Below are positions 8,467 through 17,864 of a stretch of 64,000 nt of DNA, piece by piece. Below the pieces are notes generated by a model. The model saw only the letters and a program-made list of their open reading frames with translations. It was not told the DNA's origin and did not search any database. This stretch comes from Bacteroidota bacterium (GTDB lineage Bacteria > Bacteroidota > Bacteroidia > Chitinophagales > Chitinophagaceae). Position 1 is the stretch's first letter. Each line of letters begins with the position of its first letter. Location: positions 62,001-126,000 of the forward strand of contig JAFDXN010000025.1 of the NCBI GenBank assembly GCA_018267915.1. The letters are read 5' to 3'. Position numbers and translations under genes: made by a program.

Positions 8467-9435
8467 ATGAAAAAAGTATTACTCTTAGGCCCATTGTTTC
8501 TTATAAGCCTGGCTGCTCTTGGTCAGTTGAGCGGCTCTTCTTATTACCAGGATTTCAATAGTTTGGGTAGCGGTAATCTACCGTATAACTGGCAAGGGGA
8601 CACTATTGCGACAGCCACCAACCTAGGTACCGTCGTTCCACCGTTTTTTAATAATAATACCTGGAAGCAGGTAGCAGGAGGCTTTAAAAATGTAGCTTCT
8701 GCGCACGGCTTGCTGGCAGGCGCAGATTCGGTTACCCAGGCCAATTCGATCGACCGTGCATTTGCCGTTCGCCAAACGAGTGGCAGTGGCTCCTTCCACG
8801 GGAATGACCCGGGGGCTGCTTTTGTTTTCAAAATCGACAATACCACCAATCTCACGAACTTTAATCTTGAATTCGAACTGCAATCCCTCGATTCCTCGTC
8901 GCCACGCACAACCACATGGAGCGTAGACTATGGCTTGGGAGCTAACCCAAGCTCGTTTGTAACCGTACCTACAACAGGTAACATGACTACGGGCGGTAAC
9001 ACTTTTTCAACAGCAAATATCACAGCAAGTTTCGGGTCTGCACTCGACCACCAGAATCAACCTGTATGGATCCGGATCGTGGCGTTGACCCATACAACAG
9101 GATCGGGCAACCGTGCGACAACAGCCATAGATAACTTCCACCTAACCTGGTCGGGCACTGCGGTTGGCGTACCGGATTTGAGCAGGGACAAATCAATCCC
9201 GGTTACCGTCAGGAATATCGGCAGCAGCGACGTAATGGTTAACTACACATTAAAGCAGGCAGCGGCCGTAAGCATAAAAGTCTTTGATCTTTCCGGTCGC
9301 GAAATATACCGTGCTGAAAGCCTGGGGCGCACAGGCAATAATGATGAAAGAGTACACCTTAACCTGCCACAGGGCATGTATATCCTTAGAATGACAAGCG
9401 GCAGCTACAGCAGCGTAGCCAAGTTCACCCTCTAG
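8467..9435 (+). CDS. Secreted protein with type IX secretion C-terminal sorting domain
   Basis: A 322-residue exported protein. It begins with a Sec signal peptide (MKKVLLLGPLFLISLAALGQ, cleavage after Gly-Gln). It continues as a beta-rich domain resembling the extracellular nuclease-associated or carbohydrate-binding-like regions seen in T9SS cargo. It ends with a type A sorting domain at about residues 245-322, including VSIKVFDLSGREIY, LPQGMYILRM and the terminal SVAKFTL. This domain directs passage through the outer membrane and is normally removed at the surface. The ATG used here gives a clean signal peptide; an in-frame ATG 72 bases upstream overlaps the preceding gene. Function of the mature part is not recognised. 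Confidence 0.85.
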   Translation: MKKVLLLGPLFLISLAALGQLSGSSYYQDFNSLGSGNLPYNWQGDTIATATNLGTVVPPFFNNNTWKQVAGGFKNVASAHGLLAGADSVTQANSIDRAFAVRQTSGSGSFHGNDPGAAFVFKIDNTTNLTNFNLEFELQSLDSSSPRTTTWSVDYGLGANPSSFVTVPTTGNMTTGGNTFSTANITASFGSALDHQNQPVWIRIVALTHTTGSGNRATTAIDNFHLTWSGTAVGVPDLSRDKSIPVTVRNIGSSDVMVNYTLKQAAAVSIKVFDLSGREIYRAESLGRTGNNDERVHLNLPQGMYILRMTSGSYSSVAKFTL

Positions 9436-9453
9436 TCATACAACATAACTAGA

Positions 9454-9482
9454 AAAAAGGCCTGCAAAATGCAGGCCTTTTT
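9454..9482. terminator. Bidirectional Rho-independent terminator
   Basis: GGCCTGC / GCAGGCC stem with loop AAAAT, flanked by AAAAA on the left and TTTTT on the right, so it can end transcription from both the T9SS cargo gene and the convergent hutH. Confidence 0.9.
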
Positions 9483-9496
9483 CTATTACACGGTAA

Positions 9497-10975
9497 TTAG
9501 TTTGCTAACTGATCGATCCGCTTATCCAGGAAGCGCTCTGCAACAACAAGATCGTCATGCAATACCCGGTCTTGCTGCATCATGCTTACCTGCTGACGCA
9601 ACGCTGCATGCACATTCTCAATTGTGTCCGAGCTTTTAAGCGGTCTGCGCAGATCAAGCGCCTGTGCGGCGGTAAGCAATTCTATTGCCAACACGCGCTG
9701 CACATTCTGCACCAGGCGATACAGTTTAGTTGCTGCATTGGCACCCATGCTTACGTGATCTTCCTGCCCGTTGCTGCTAACGATGCTATCCACACTGGCA
9801 GGTGTGCAGAGCTGTTTATTTTGACTTACTATGGACGCCGCAGTATATTGGGCTATCATGAAACCGCTGTTCAGGCCCGCATCCGGGGCCAGGAAGGCGG
9901 GCAAACCACGCTGACCACTTACCAACAAATAGGTACGCCTCTCAGAAATATTAGCGATCTCTGCCATTGCGATGGCTAGAAAGTCAAGGTTAAGCGCAAG
10001 CGGTTGGCCGTGAAAATTGCCTCCACTCATTATCGCATCCTCGTCGTGGAAAACAATAGGGTTGTCAGTGACCGAGTTGATCTCTATCTCCACTATCTTC
10101 AACACATTGTCAAGTACATCTTTACTGGCGCCATGTACCTGCGGCACGCAACGAAATGAATAGGGATCCTGCACCTGCTCCTTATGTTGCTGTTGTATTT
10201 CACTTCCTTTTAGTAATTGTAGTATCCTCGCAGCAGTATCTATCTGCCCTTTATGAGGCCGCACGCGGTGTATGGGGCTTTTGAAGGGCTCATCCTTTGC
10301 CGCAAAAGCATCGGCACTCATTGCAGCGATTACGTCCGCCCACTCAATCAGGCGCTTCGACGCTATCAATGCCCATACCGCATAACTGCTCATGAACTGT
10401 GTACCGTTGAGCAAAGCAAGCCCTTCCTTTGCTGCGAGCGGCATTGGCTCCATCCCCAACGCCTTTAATACCGACGCCGCTTCGCTTCTTTCACCATTGT
10501 AATTCACCCATCCCTTACCGAACAATGGGAGAGACAAATGCGCCAATGGTGCAAGGTCCCCGGAGGCCCCCAGAGAGCCTTGTTCGTAAACTACCGGTAA
10601 TACTCCATGATTATAAAAATCCACCAGGCGCTGCACTATCTGGGGTCTTACGCCACTATAACCCTGGCTCAGTCCATGTACCTTCAACAAGAGCATCAGC
10701 CGTACCACCCCGGCCGGCACTTCATCTCCCATCCCGCAGGCATGCGAGCATACAAGATTTTCCTGCAGTTGTTCCAGTTCATGCGGTTCAACTTTTACAT
10801 TGCATAGGGAACCGAAACCTGTATTGATGCCATAGTAAGTGTTATTGCCTTTAAGAATATTGTCGAGGTACTGCCTGTTGGCGGCTGTCCGTGCATGTGC
10901 CAACTCAGAAAGTGTCAACACATCTAGTTTATTCTCCTGTAAAAAATCGATTGAGAGATGTTCGGGTAATTCCAT
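9497..10975 (-). CDS. hutH: Histidine ammonia-lyase
   Basis: Removes ammonia from L-histidine to give urocanate, the first step of histidine degradation; cytoplasmic. The autocatalytic MIO cofactor forms from Ala-Ser-Gly in GSLGASGDLAPLAH (about residue 145). Other family motifs present are YGINTGFG, LLNGTQFMSSYA and SDNPIVF-like SVTDNPIVF. Length of about 492 residues is typical. I choose the ATG giving MELPEHLSIDF: the longer reading frame begins at TTG, directly abutting a -7-like box. No hutU, hutI or hutG genes are nearby, so the rest of the pathway must lie elsewhere. Confidence 0.95.
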   Translation of the reverse strand: MELPEHLSIDFLQENKLDVLTLSELAHARTAANRQYLDNILKGNNTYYGINTGFGSLCNVKVEPHELEQLQENLVCSHACGMGDEVPAGVVRLMLLLKVHGLSQGYSGVRPQIVQRLVDFYNHGVLPVVYEQGSLGASGDLAPLAHLSLPLFGKGWVNYNGERSEAASVLKALGMEPMPLAAKEGLALLNGTQFMSSYAVWALIASKRLIEWADVIAAMSADAFAAKDEPFKSPIHRVRPHKGQIDTAARILQLLKGSEIQQQHKEQVQDPYSFRCVPQVHGASKDVLDNVLKIVEIEINSVTDNPIVFHDEDAIMSGGNFHGQPLALNLDFLAIAMAEIANISERRTYLLVSGQRGLPAFLAPDAGLNSGFMIAQYTAASIVSQNKQLCTPASVDSIVSSNGQEDHVSMGANAATKLYRLVQNVQRVLAIELLTAAQALDLRRPLKSSDTIENVHAALRQQVSMMQQDRVLHDDLVVAERFLDKRIDQLAN

Positions 10976-10999
10976 GATAATCACCTGTATTATTGCCTG

Positions 11000-11007
11000 C
11001 AAATGTA
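11000..11007 (-). promoter_or_regulatory. Putative -7 box (TACATTTG) for hutH
   Basis: Minus-strand TACATTTG fits TAnnTTTG and would start transcription near 10996, about 21 nt before the ATG at 10975. A start at TTG 11002 would lie inside this box, which decides for the shorter protein. No clear -33 TTG was found. Confidence 0.45.
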
Positions 11008-11065
11008 CTCATTCCCCAGTACAGTTTTAGTGGGCCGTGCCTGTAGGGTAGCGTCACATAAATAG

Positions 11066-11073
11066 TATATTTG
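11066..11073 (+). promoter_or_regulatory. Putative -7 box (TATATTTG) for serS
   Basis: Exact TAnnTTTG match ending 17 bases before the serS ATG, giving a leader of roughly 14 nt. No convincing TTG at -33 was seen. Confidence 0.45.
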
Positions 11074-11090
11074 CCTCTCAAATTCGACAT

Positions 11091-12362
11091 ATGCTGCCGA
11101 TACAGTTATTCCGCCAGAATAAAGAGTTGATACTGGAAGGACTTAAGAAAAAGAACTTTAAGGAACCCGAACTTGTAGACAAGATCATAGAACTTGACGA
11201 GCAACGCCGCCAGTTACAGGTGGAAAATGATACGCTGGCCGCATCTGCTAACGCTGCTGCAAAAAGCATTGGTCAACTGATGGCCAAAGGAGATAAAGAG
11301 GCTGCCGAACAATTGAAGACTGAGGTGGCCCAAAATAAAGAGAAAGCCAAACATCTCTCCCAAAGGCTGGACCAACTAGAAAAAGAATTGCATGATACTC
11401 TTGTGTTGCTGCCCAATATGCCGCATAATAGTGTGCCGTCCGGCAAAACTCCGGAGGAGAACGAGGTAGTGCGTAACGGCGGCAGCACTCCCGACCTGAG
11501 TGCACAAAAACTTGCGCACTGGGACCTTGCCGCGAAATATAAAGTCATTGATTTCGAACTTGGTAATAAAATAACAGGCAGTGGCTTTCCCGTATACACC
11601 GGACAAGGTGCAAGACTGCAAAGGGCACTGATCAGTTATTTTCTCAACTTTAATATCGATGCGGGCTACATGGAATATTATCCACCCTACATGGTGAATG
11701 CGGCGAGTGCTTATGGTACCGGCCAGCTTCCAGATAAAGAAGGGCAGATGTATCATGTAACTGAAGATGGCTTTTTTCTTATCCCGACTTCTGAAGTGCC
11801 AGTTACCAACATATACCGCGATACCATACTTGCAGAGCAAGAACTTCCTGTTAAGATGACGGCATTTTCCCCGTGCTTCCGCCGTGAGGCCGGTTCGTAT
11901 GGAAAAGACGTGCGGGGCCTCAACCGGGTCCACCAGTTTGATAAAGTGGAGATCGTGCAGCTGGCCCATCCCGACAAAAGCTACCAGGCACTCGAAGAAA
12001 TGGTTGCTCATGTAGAGAAATTAATACAGTCGCTGGGGCTCCAGTACAGGATATTACGGCTATGCGGCGGTGACATGAGCTTTGCTTCAGCCCTTACTTA
12101 TGATTTTGAGGTGTACAGTGCCGCACAGGAGCGGTGGCTGGAAGTAAGCTCAGTATCCAATTTTGAAGTATTCCAAACCAACAGGATGAAAATACGTTTC
12201 AAGGACGCTGGCGGCAAAACCCAATTGGCGCATAGCCTTAACGGTAGTTCGCTTGCTTTGCCGCGTATCATGGCCTGTATTTTGGAAAATCACCAGACAC
12301 CCGCGGGAATAAGAATACCTGAAGCATTGCAGCCTTATTTTGGTAAAGCAATGATCAACTAA
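11091..12362 (+). CDS. serS: Serine--tRNA ligase
   Basis: Class II aminoacyl-tRNA synthetase that charges tRNA-Ser (and tRNA-Sec) with serine. At 423 residues it is full length. The N-terminal coiled-coil arm that grips the tRNA long variable loop covers about residues 25-105 (Lys/Glu/Gln-rich, with LPNMPHNSVPSG after it). The catalytic core shows motif 2 (SPCFRREAGSYGKDVRGLNRVHQF) and the motif 3 region (HSLNGSSLALPRIMACILENHQ, with the final Arg). The start codon follows a -7-like box at a short distance. The DUF4293 gene follows 36 bases after the stop with its own promoter. Confidence 0.97.
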   Translation: MLPIQLFRQNKELILEGLKKKNFKEPELVDKIIELDEQRRQLQVENDTLAASANAAAKSIGQLMAKGDKEAAEQLKTEVAQNKEKAKHLSQRLDQLEKELHDTLVLLPNMPHNSVPSGKTPEENEVVRNGGSTPDLSAQKLAHWDLAAKYKVIDFELGNKITGSGFPVYTGQGARLQRALISYFLNFNIDAGYMEYYPPYMVNAASAYGTGQLPDKEGQMYHVTEDGFFLIPTSEVPVTNIYRDTILAEQELPVKMTAFSPCFRREAGSYGKDVRGLNRVHQFDKVEIVQLAHPDKSYQALEEMVAHVEKLIQSLGLQYRILRLCGGDMSFASALTYDFEVYSAAQERWLEVSSVSNFEVFQTNRMKIRFKDAGGKTQLAHSLNGSSLALPRIMACILENHQTPAGIRIPEALQPYFGKAMIN

Positions 12363-12393
12363 TTGCTTTTTGAGTTCCGGATTTTTACTTTTG
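12363..12393 (+). promoter_or_regulatory. Bacteroidota-type promoter implying a near-leaderless transcript
   Basis: TTG at 12363-12365 and TACTTTTG at 12386-12393 are spaced by 20 bases, as at 8419-8449. The -7 box ends only 5 bases before the ATG at 12399, so the mRNA would begin at or within about 2 nt of the start codon. Confidence 0.55.
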
Positions 12394-12398
12394 ACTAT

Positions 12399-12836
12399 AT
12401 GATACAACGTGTTCAATCTTTATGGCTCTTCCTGGCTGCATTAGCCAATTCAGGAGTCCTTGTGTTCGACTTATACCGGGCTCACATACTTGTAAATGGC
12501 ACTGATACTTTGACCTCGTTACGGGTAAATGACAAGTTTCATTTCCTGCTTATGGCCCTGGTCATCATCATTCTGCCCCTGGTGGCTATATTCATGTTTA
12601 AAAACCGCAAGAGGCAGCGAACATTAACTGTCCTGAGCATTATTTTCTCGCTCAGCTTCATCTCTACCATGATATTCCGCGTGAGTAAGTTTGGGACGGA
12701 GCATCCGGAAGCTACAAATGGAAGCTATTGGATCGGTTCTGTATTGCCCGTTGCCGCTATCGTTTTCCTGATATTTGCGATACGGGGGATAACCAAAGAT
12801 GAAAAGCTTGTCAGGTCGCAGGATAGGTTGAGATAA
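12399..12836 (+). CDS. DUF4293 family membrane protein
   Basis: A 145-residue protein starting MIQRVQSLWLFLAALANSG. It has four predicted transmembrane helices (about residues 7-25, 48-66, 75-95, 110-130) and short polar loops, ending in a basic cytoplasmic tail. This matches DUF4293, a Bacteroidota-restricted family of unknown function. The ATG is chosen over an upstream in-frame TTG because MIQRVQS is the conserved family start. A promoter lies in the 36-bp gap after serS, and a 26-bp perfect palindrome follows the gene. Confidence 0.8.
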   Translation: MIQRVQSLWLFLAALANSGVLVFDLYRAHILVNGTDTLTSLRVNDKFHFLLMALVIIILPLVAIFMFKNRKRQRTLTVLSIIFSLSFISTMIFRVSKFGTEHPEATNGSYWIGSVLPVAAIVFLIFAIRGITKDEKLVRSQDRLR

Positions 12837-12872
12837 AGAAATCAAAACCGGATAGAAAAGAACGAAAAAAAA

Positions 12873-12898
12873 TAAAGCCACTCGATCGAGTGGCTTTA
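12873..12898. terminator. Bidirectional terminator, 26-bp perfect palindrome
   Basis: TAAAGCCACTCGA followed immediately by its exact complement. An A-run precedes it (12866-12872). It separates DUF4293 from the convergent respiratory operon ending in coxA. Confidence 0.8.
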
Positions 12899-12908
12899 CA
12901 ATTATGTT

Positions 12909-14729
12909 TTAGTGTGATTCTTCTCCCGGCCTTAAGGGTGTGGTTTGTGCGATGAAGTCGCCGCCATTACCATCGTCTTTGTAATCATATGGCCAGCGGT
13001 AAACCTCTGGTATTTCACCTTCCCAGTTGCCGTGACCCGGCTTGATCGGCGTTGTCCATTCCAGTGTAGGAGAACCCCATGGATTAGGAACTGTCACCTT
13101 ACGGCCGCGCCATATGCTGGCGAAGAAGTTATAAACAAAGAGCAGCTGGGCGAAGAATACAATGATCGCCACAATGCTGATGAAACCATTCATGCTGATG
13201 AATTGCTTGTAGGACTCCCATGCGCTGTAATCGTAATAACGACGGGGCATACCAGCTATACCTTCGTAGTGCATTGGCCAGAATATGAGATAGGCCCCGG
13301 CGAACGTAATAAAGAAGTGTACATAGCCAAGCGTATTATTCATAAAGCGGCCAAACATTTTCGGGAACCAGTGGTAGATACCTGCGAACATGCCCATGAA
13401 TGCTGACACACCCATTACAATGTGGAAGTGCGCGATCACAAAGTAAGTATCGTGCAGGTGAATATCGAGTGCAGAGTTACCGAGGAATATGCCGGTAAGA
13501 CCACCGGAGATAAACATCGATACGAAACCAATAGCGAACATCATAGGTACGGTGAAGCGGATATTACCGCGCCACATGGTAGTAAGCCAGTTGAACACCT
13601 TAACCGCAGACGGTACAGCGATAAGCAGCGTCAGCAGCACGAAGATAGAACCGAGGAAGGGGCTCATACCCGTTACGAACATGTGGTGCGCCCACACGAG
13701 GAAGGCCAGCACCGTGATGCCCACAAGCGATATGATCATCGCAAAGTAACCGAAGATCGGCTTGCGGCTGTGGTTCGACAGAACCTCTGATGCCATACCC
13801 ATGCCCGGGAGCATGATGATATACACCTCTGGGTGACCAAGAAACCAGAACAAGTGCTGGTAGAGGATCGGCGAACCACCGATATGCGGCAGCGCCTTGC
13901 CACCAATAAATATTTCAGAAAGGTAGAAGCTGGTACCGAAATTACGGTCGAATATCAGCAGAACGAAACCGGAGAAAAGTACGGGGAATGAAAGGATACC
14001 GAGAACAGCAGTGAAGAACAGCGCCCAGATAGTAAGCGGCAGACGCGTCATGGTCATACCCTTAGTGCGCATATTCAATATCGTAGCGACATAGTTAAGG
14101 CCTCCCAATAATGAAGACACTACGAAAAGCGACATACTGATCAGCCACAGATCCATGCCTATACCGGAACCCATTGATGCTTCTTTAAGTGCACTAAGCG
14201 GAGGATATGTCGTCCAGCCACCGGAAGCGGGGCCTGTCTGTACAAACAATGAAACGAACATGAAGATGCTGGCTGCAAAGAAGAACCAGTAGGAGAGCAT
14301 GTTCATAAAAGGTGATGCCATATCGCGGGCGCCAACCTGCAGCGGTATAAGTATGTTAGCGAAGGTACCGCTCAAACCTGCCGTCAACACGAAGAACACC
14401 AGGATAGTACCGTGCATGGTCACAAGACCATAATAGAATTCTGGCGTCAGCTTACCACCTTTGGCCCAGTCGCCCAGAAACTTCTCCATGATGGGGAACG
14501 TCTGGTCAGGGAAGCCCAATTGCAGGCGGAAGAATACCGAGAACAACGCACCTATAATGGCCCATATGATACCGGTGATCAGGAACTGCCTGCCGATGAT
14601 CTTATGGTCCTGGCTGAAGATATACTTCCAGATGAAATGTTGCTCATGATGCTCATGATCATGATGATGCCCGACTTCTGTAGGAATGCCTTGTGTTACA
14701 TTAGGCCCGTCAATAATAACTGTACTCAT
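12909..14729 (-). CDS. coxA: Cytochrome c oxidase subunit I
   Basis: Catalytic subunit of the terminal oxidase, holding heme a and the heme a3-CuB centre that reduces oxygen to water while pumping protons. The 606-residue protein has 12 core transmembrane helices. The CuB ligands and proton-channel Glu are in WFLGHPEVYI, which marks an A1-type oxidase. Further ligands are in VWAHHMFVTG and the heme pair in DTYFVIAHFHIVMG. It is the last gene of the act-cox operon, 34 bp after coxB, ended by the palindromic terminator. No subunit III gene adjoins it, so that must be elsewhere. Confidence 0.96.
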   Translation of the reverse strand: MSTVIIDGPNVTQGIPTEVGHHHDHEHHEQHFIWKYIFSQDHKIIGRQFLITGIIWAIIGALFSVFFRLQLGFPDQTFPIMEKFLGDWAKGGKLTPEFYYGLVTMHGTILVFFVLTAGLSGTFANILIPLQVGARDMASPFMNMLSYWFFFAASIFMFVSLFVQTGPASGGWTTYPPLSALKEASMGSGIGMDLWLISMSLFVVSSLLGGLNYVATILNMRTKGMTMTRLPLTIWALFFTAVLGILSFPVLFSGFVLLIFDRNFGTSFYLSEIFIGGKALPHIGGSPILYQHLFWFLGHPEVYIIMLPGMGMASEVLSNHSRKPIFGYFAMIISLVGITVLAFLVWAHHMFVTGMSPFLGSIFVLLTLLIAVPSAVKVFNWLTTMWRGNIRFTVPMMFAIGFVSMFISGGLTGIFLGNSALDIHLHDTYFVIAHFHIVMGVSAFMGMFAGIYHWFPKMFGRFMNNTLGYVHFFITFAGAYLIFWPMHYEGIAGMPRRYYDYSAWESYKQFISMNGFISIVAIIVFFAQLLFVYNFFASIWRGRKVTVPNPWGSPTLEWTTPIKPGHGNWEGEIPEVYRWPYDYKDDGNGGDFIAQTTPLRPGEESH

Positions 14730-14763
14730 TTTTCCACTTTTGTGACCGTCTCGTACGATCGAT

Positions 14764-15822
14764 TTACTTCATCGTTACTGCCTTTGCAGTATCAGTTTTT
14801 TGCGTTTTCAGTGTAGAATCAGCCGCGGGTGCAGCCGGTGCTGCAGGAGCATTATTACTTGCGTAATAAGACTGTTGTTTAGCCAGCCATGCGTCATATT
14901 CAGCCTGTGTCTCAACTATTACAGTACCGCGCATAGAATAGTGGCCTTTGCCACACATCTGGTCGCAGGATATTTCATAAACAAAATCCTGGTTTTTTGT
15001 CATTTCCTTCATCTGCGTAGTTGTGAACCTTGGGGTGAACCACATTGTGGTTACGATACCCGGCACAGCGTCCATCTTCATCCGGAAATGCGGAAGACCT
15101 ACGTCATGTATCACATCGCGTGAACCTATGATCAGCTTAACCGGCTTGTTTACAACCAGGTGCATCTCACCGTTCTGCGAAATGATGTCATCCATATTAT
15201 CTTTATCATTCCAGTCAAGACCCAGGATGTTATTGGCATCATTTATTTTTCGGAAATCCCTCTTTCCCAGCACGCCATCCTTACCGGGGTAACGAACGAT
15301 CCAGTTAAATTGCTTACCTACTATTTCAATCACATTAGCGTTTTTCGGCGCCTCAGAAGTTACATTGAGCCAGTTGCGAAGACCAATTGCAACCAGTGCG
15401 GCCATTGCGATAGCAGGCACAGTCGTCCAGATGATCTCGAGTTTGTTATTGTGGGGATAATAAAATGCAGTACGTTTTTCAGTTGATTGGTAACGGAAGG
15501 CGAACCAGAATAGTACAGCCTGCGTAGCGAAGAATACGATACCTGTTACGAGCAACGTGGCATTGAACATCGAATCGTAGTTAACACCTTGCTCCGACGC
15601 CGAAGGGGGCAGCAATTTGCCATCGAACAACTGGTTGCACTTCCAGATGCCGTAAAGGCCAAGAACGAAAAATGCGACGAGCAGCCAGGCAATTGTCCTG
15701 TTAACAGCGGCTTTTGATTTTTCTTCTTCGCGAAGTACCGCAGCATATTCACCTGCTTTACCTATCTGGTATATGATAATGAAAACCAGAATTATCAATA
15801 GTATTGTTATAAATCCCGACAT
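14764..15822 (-). CDS. coxB: Cytochrome c oxidase subunit II
   Basis: Electron-entry subunit of the oxidase, carrying the binuclear CuA centre in the periplasm. The 352-residue protein has hydrophobic segments near residues 2-20, 43-62, 88-113 and 132-152, two more than the classic hairpin. A cupredoxin domain follows. CuA ligands are visible as the His in DVGLPHFRMKMD and the C-x3-C-x3-H-x2-M motif CDQMCGKGHYSM (about residues 285-297). The C-terminus is an Ala/Pro-rich tail without a fused cytochrome c domain. It sits between actF and coxA, consistent with direct transfer from alternative complex III to the oxidase. Confidence 0.95.
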   Translation of the reverse strand: MSGFITILLIILVFIIIYQIGKAGEYAAVLREEEKSKAAVNRTIAWLLVAFFVLGLYGIWKCNQLFDGKLLPPSASEQGVNYDSMFNATLLVTGIVFFATQAVLFWFAFRYQSTEKRTAFYYPHNNKLEIIWTTVPAIAMAALVAIGLRNWLNVTSEAPKNANVIEIVGKQFNWIVRYPGKDGVLGKRDFRKINDANNILGLDWNDKDNMDDIISQNGEMHLVVNKPVKLIIGSRDVIHDVGLPHFRMKMDAVPGIVTTMWFTPRFTTTQMKEMTKNQDFVYEISCDQMCGKGHYSMRGTVIVETQAEYDAWLAKQQSYYASNNAPAAPAAPAADSTLKTQKTDTAKAVTMK

Positions 15823-15896
15823 GGTCAGTTCAGCTTGTATTTACTAATTTTAAGTTTTAATAAGGTCAATATATCCTGTCTAAAACGTCTTATGTC

Positions 15897-17117
15897 TTAA
15901 CTACGGTGTATCACCGCTTCCTTCAGCAGTACGTTATTTACCGGCACAAGTGAGGCCTTTGCCAAAGTCCTTGATACAACGAACATCATCGTACCAATGA
16001 AGCCTGCCAGGATACCGATCTCGTACCAGTTGATGTGCCAGTGGTCCTTCATCGGGTTGGGCATAACGATCTGGTAAAAGTCGATCCAGTGGCCAAAGAG
16101 CAGGGTCATCGCCATGAACGTAACAGTAAAATAATTGCGTTTGCTCGGCGCAGTCATCAGTATCAGTATCGGCATAACGAAGTTGATAATGATGTTTGCA
16201 TAGAATATCATGCTGTAAGGGCCTTGCTGACGTATCTTGAAAAAGATCGTTTCTTCAGGCTCGTTAGCATACCATATCAGCATGTACTGATCGAACCAAA
16301 CATAGGTCCAGAAGATACTGAAGGCGAACATGAACTTGCCAAGGTCATGAACGTGCTCTTTGTTAACCAATTCGAGATTGCCTTGGTTCTTGAGGTACAC
16401 AACCCAAAGGAGTATCAGCGCCATACCACTTACGAATACGCTGGCAAATGTGTACCAGCTGAACATGGTAGAGAACCAGTGTGCCTGGATGCTCATCAGC
16501 CACAACCACGGAGTAGTACTCATCTGGCTGAGTGTATAAACGAGCAGGAAAACGCCCGACCATGTCACCATCGACCAGTACAATTTTGTACTGTTCTTAG
16601 GCGCCTTCTCCTGTGCTAGAGAGATCGAACGGAACTTATAACCAAAGAATGACCACAGCCCGATCGTTACCAGGGTAAAACCAACGAACATGCCGGGATT
16701 GAGGAAGACACTCTTTTTCTTTTCAATTGTATCCGGATGCATCCATGTGTAGATCGGGTTATGAACAGTGTCCCCGGTGCCGATATTATATGTGAATGCA
16801 ACCGCAAAAAGTACGATAGCGGCGATTACACCGAACACCCATACATTAGCGCCGATCGCCTCGGGCACCCTTTTATAGGCAACGATCCACGCACCTTGTG
16901 CCAGAGAAGCCCCTGCCTGTATAAAGACGCTTACCGTGGTGATCATCAAAAAGAAGACGCTGTCCTGCACCAGTGATGTCCAGAAGCGCGACTTGTCAAA
17001 CACATCGTTGCTACCCAGCAATACCACTGCACCGGCAATGAGGGTGATAATACCAATGGCCATTAGCGCCAGGCTGGTATTGCGTAATCTTGCCGGTATC
17101 TCAAAACGTTCGTTCAT
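15897..17117 (-). CDS. actF: Alternative complex III subunit ActF (quinol:cytochrome c oxidoreductase)
   Basis: Integral membrane subunit of alternative complex III, a quinol oxidase that replaces the bc1 complex. The 406-residue protein has about ten transmembrane helices and belongs to the NrfD/PsrC-like group, being a paralogue of ActC. Recognisable stretches include SLAQGAWIVAYKRVPEAIG near residue 70 and KFMFAFSIFWTYVWFDQYML. ActF is thought to provide part of the proton path rather than the main quinol site. Its place between actE and coxB is the usual Bacteroidota order. Confidence 0.9.
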   Translation of the reverse strand: MNERFEIPARLRNTSLALMAIGIITLIAGAVVLLGSNDVFDKSRFWTSLVQDSVFFLMITTVSVFIQAGASLAQGAWIVAYKRVPEAIGANVWVFGVIAAIVLFAVAFTYNIGTGDTVHNPIYTWMHPDTIEKKKSVFLNPGMFVGFTLVTIGLWSFFGYKFRSISLAQEKAPKNSTKLYWSMVTWSGVFLLVYTLSQMSTTPWLWLMSIQAHWFSTMFSWYTFASVFVSGMALILLWVVYLKNQGNLELVNKEHVHDLGKFMFAFSIFWTYVWFDQYMLIWYANEPEETIFFKIRQQGPYSMIFYANIIINFVMPILILMTAPSKRNYFTVTFMAMTLLFGHWIDFYQIVMPNPMKDHWHINWYEIGILAGFIGTMMFVVSRTLAKASLVPVNNVLLKEAVIHRS

Positions 17118-17156
17118 TGTAATCTTTTATTAGAAGTACTTTTAAAATTTCTTTTA

Positions 17157-17825
17157 TTAGCCTTTATTGTTTTTATCACCTGTCTTTGCTTTGCTGGTAT
17201 CTGTTGCATTAGCTTGCGCTGCCGGCGCCACGGGAGCAGTGCCCATCGCAAAGGCATCACCACCATTTTGGCTTTGCACCTGCTTGATGTAAGCGATCAC
17301 CTGCCAGCGCTGTTTGATGTCCAGTTGGCTTGCATAAGATCCCATTGCATTCTTGCCGTATTTCACAGCAGCATACATCTGGCCTACAGGCATATGCAGG
17401 TACTTAGCGTCTTTGAAGTTGGCTGGCATCGCAGCGAACTTGCCGCTTTTATACAGCGGGCCCTGACCGTCCAGCTCCGGGCTGTGGCATATGGCGCAGT
17501 ATATATTAAAGAGCCGCTGGCCCTCTTTCATTTCTACTTCATTGAAGCGTAAAGCAGTGGTGTAGCTCTTATATGCCGTGGTATCGCCCTCCTTCAGGTG
17601 ATCCGGCAGCTCATGACCGCGGGCTATGGTACCTGCAACCGGCAAACGGCTTGTCTGGCTATCAGCGAAGTTGGGGTTGTATGTATAAGCATCGTAAGCA
17701 CGTGAGTAAGTCATGTCAGGTGCATATGTCTTACCCGGGTTGCGGCGTGTGTTACCACTATTGCATGCCGCAAGGCCCAGTCCTACCAGGAGGCTCGCTA
17801 CTACTATGCTTTGGGTCTTATTCAT
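17157..17825 (-). CDS. actE: Alternative complex III subunit ActE, monoheme cytochrome c lipoprotein
   Basis: A 222-residue periplasmic c-type cytochrome anchored by lipid. The N-terminus is a lipoprotein signal (VASLLVGLGLAAC, Cys about 21). A single heme-binding CAICH motif lies near residue 113, and a Met-rich axial ligand region includes YGKNAMGSYAS. The tail after about residue 195 is Ala/Asn-rich and disordered. It is expected to carry electrons from ActA toward the oxidase. Same operon and orientation as the other act genes. Confidence 0.9.
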   Translation of the reverse strand: MNKTQSIVVASLLVGLGLAACNSGNTRRNPGKTYAPDMTYSRAYDAYTYNPNFADSQTSRLPVAGTIARGHELPDHLKEGDTTAYKSYTTALRFNEVEMKEGQRLFNIYCAICHSPELDGQGPLYKSGKFAAMPANFKDAKYLHMPVGQMYAAVKYGKNAMGSYASQLDIKQRWQVIAYIKQVQSQNGGDAFAMGTAPVAPAAQANATDTSKAKTGDKNNKG

Positions 17826-17864
17826 ATTAATTCAAAATTCTAAAGTCAAAATTCTAAAACGTAA

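Noticed and set aside
11002..11030. Longer hutH starting at TTG 11002
   Set aside because: The TTG lies within a -7-like box and adds residues (MQAIIQVII) unlike the family.
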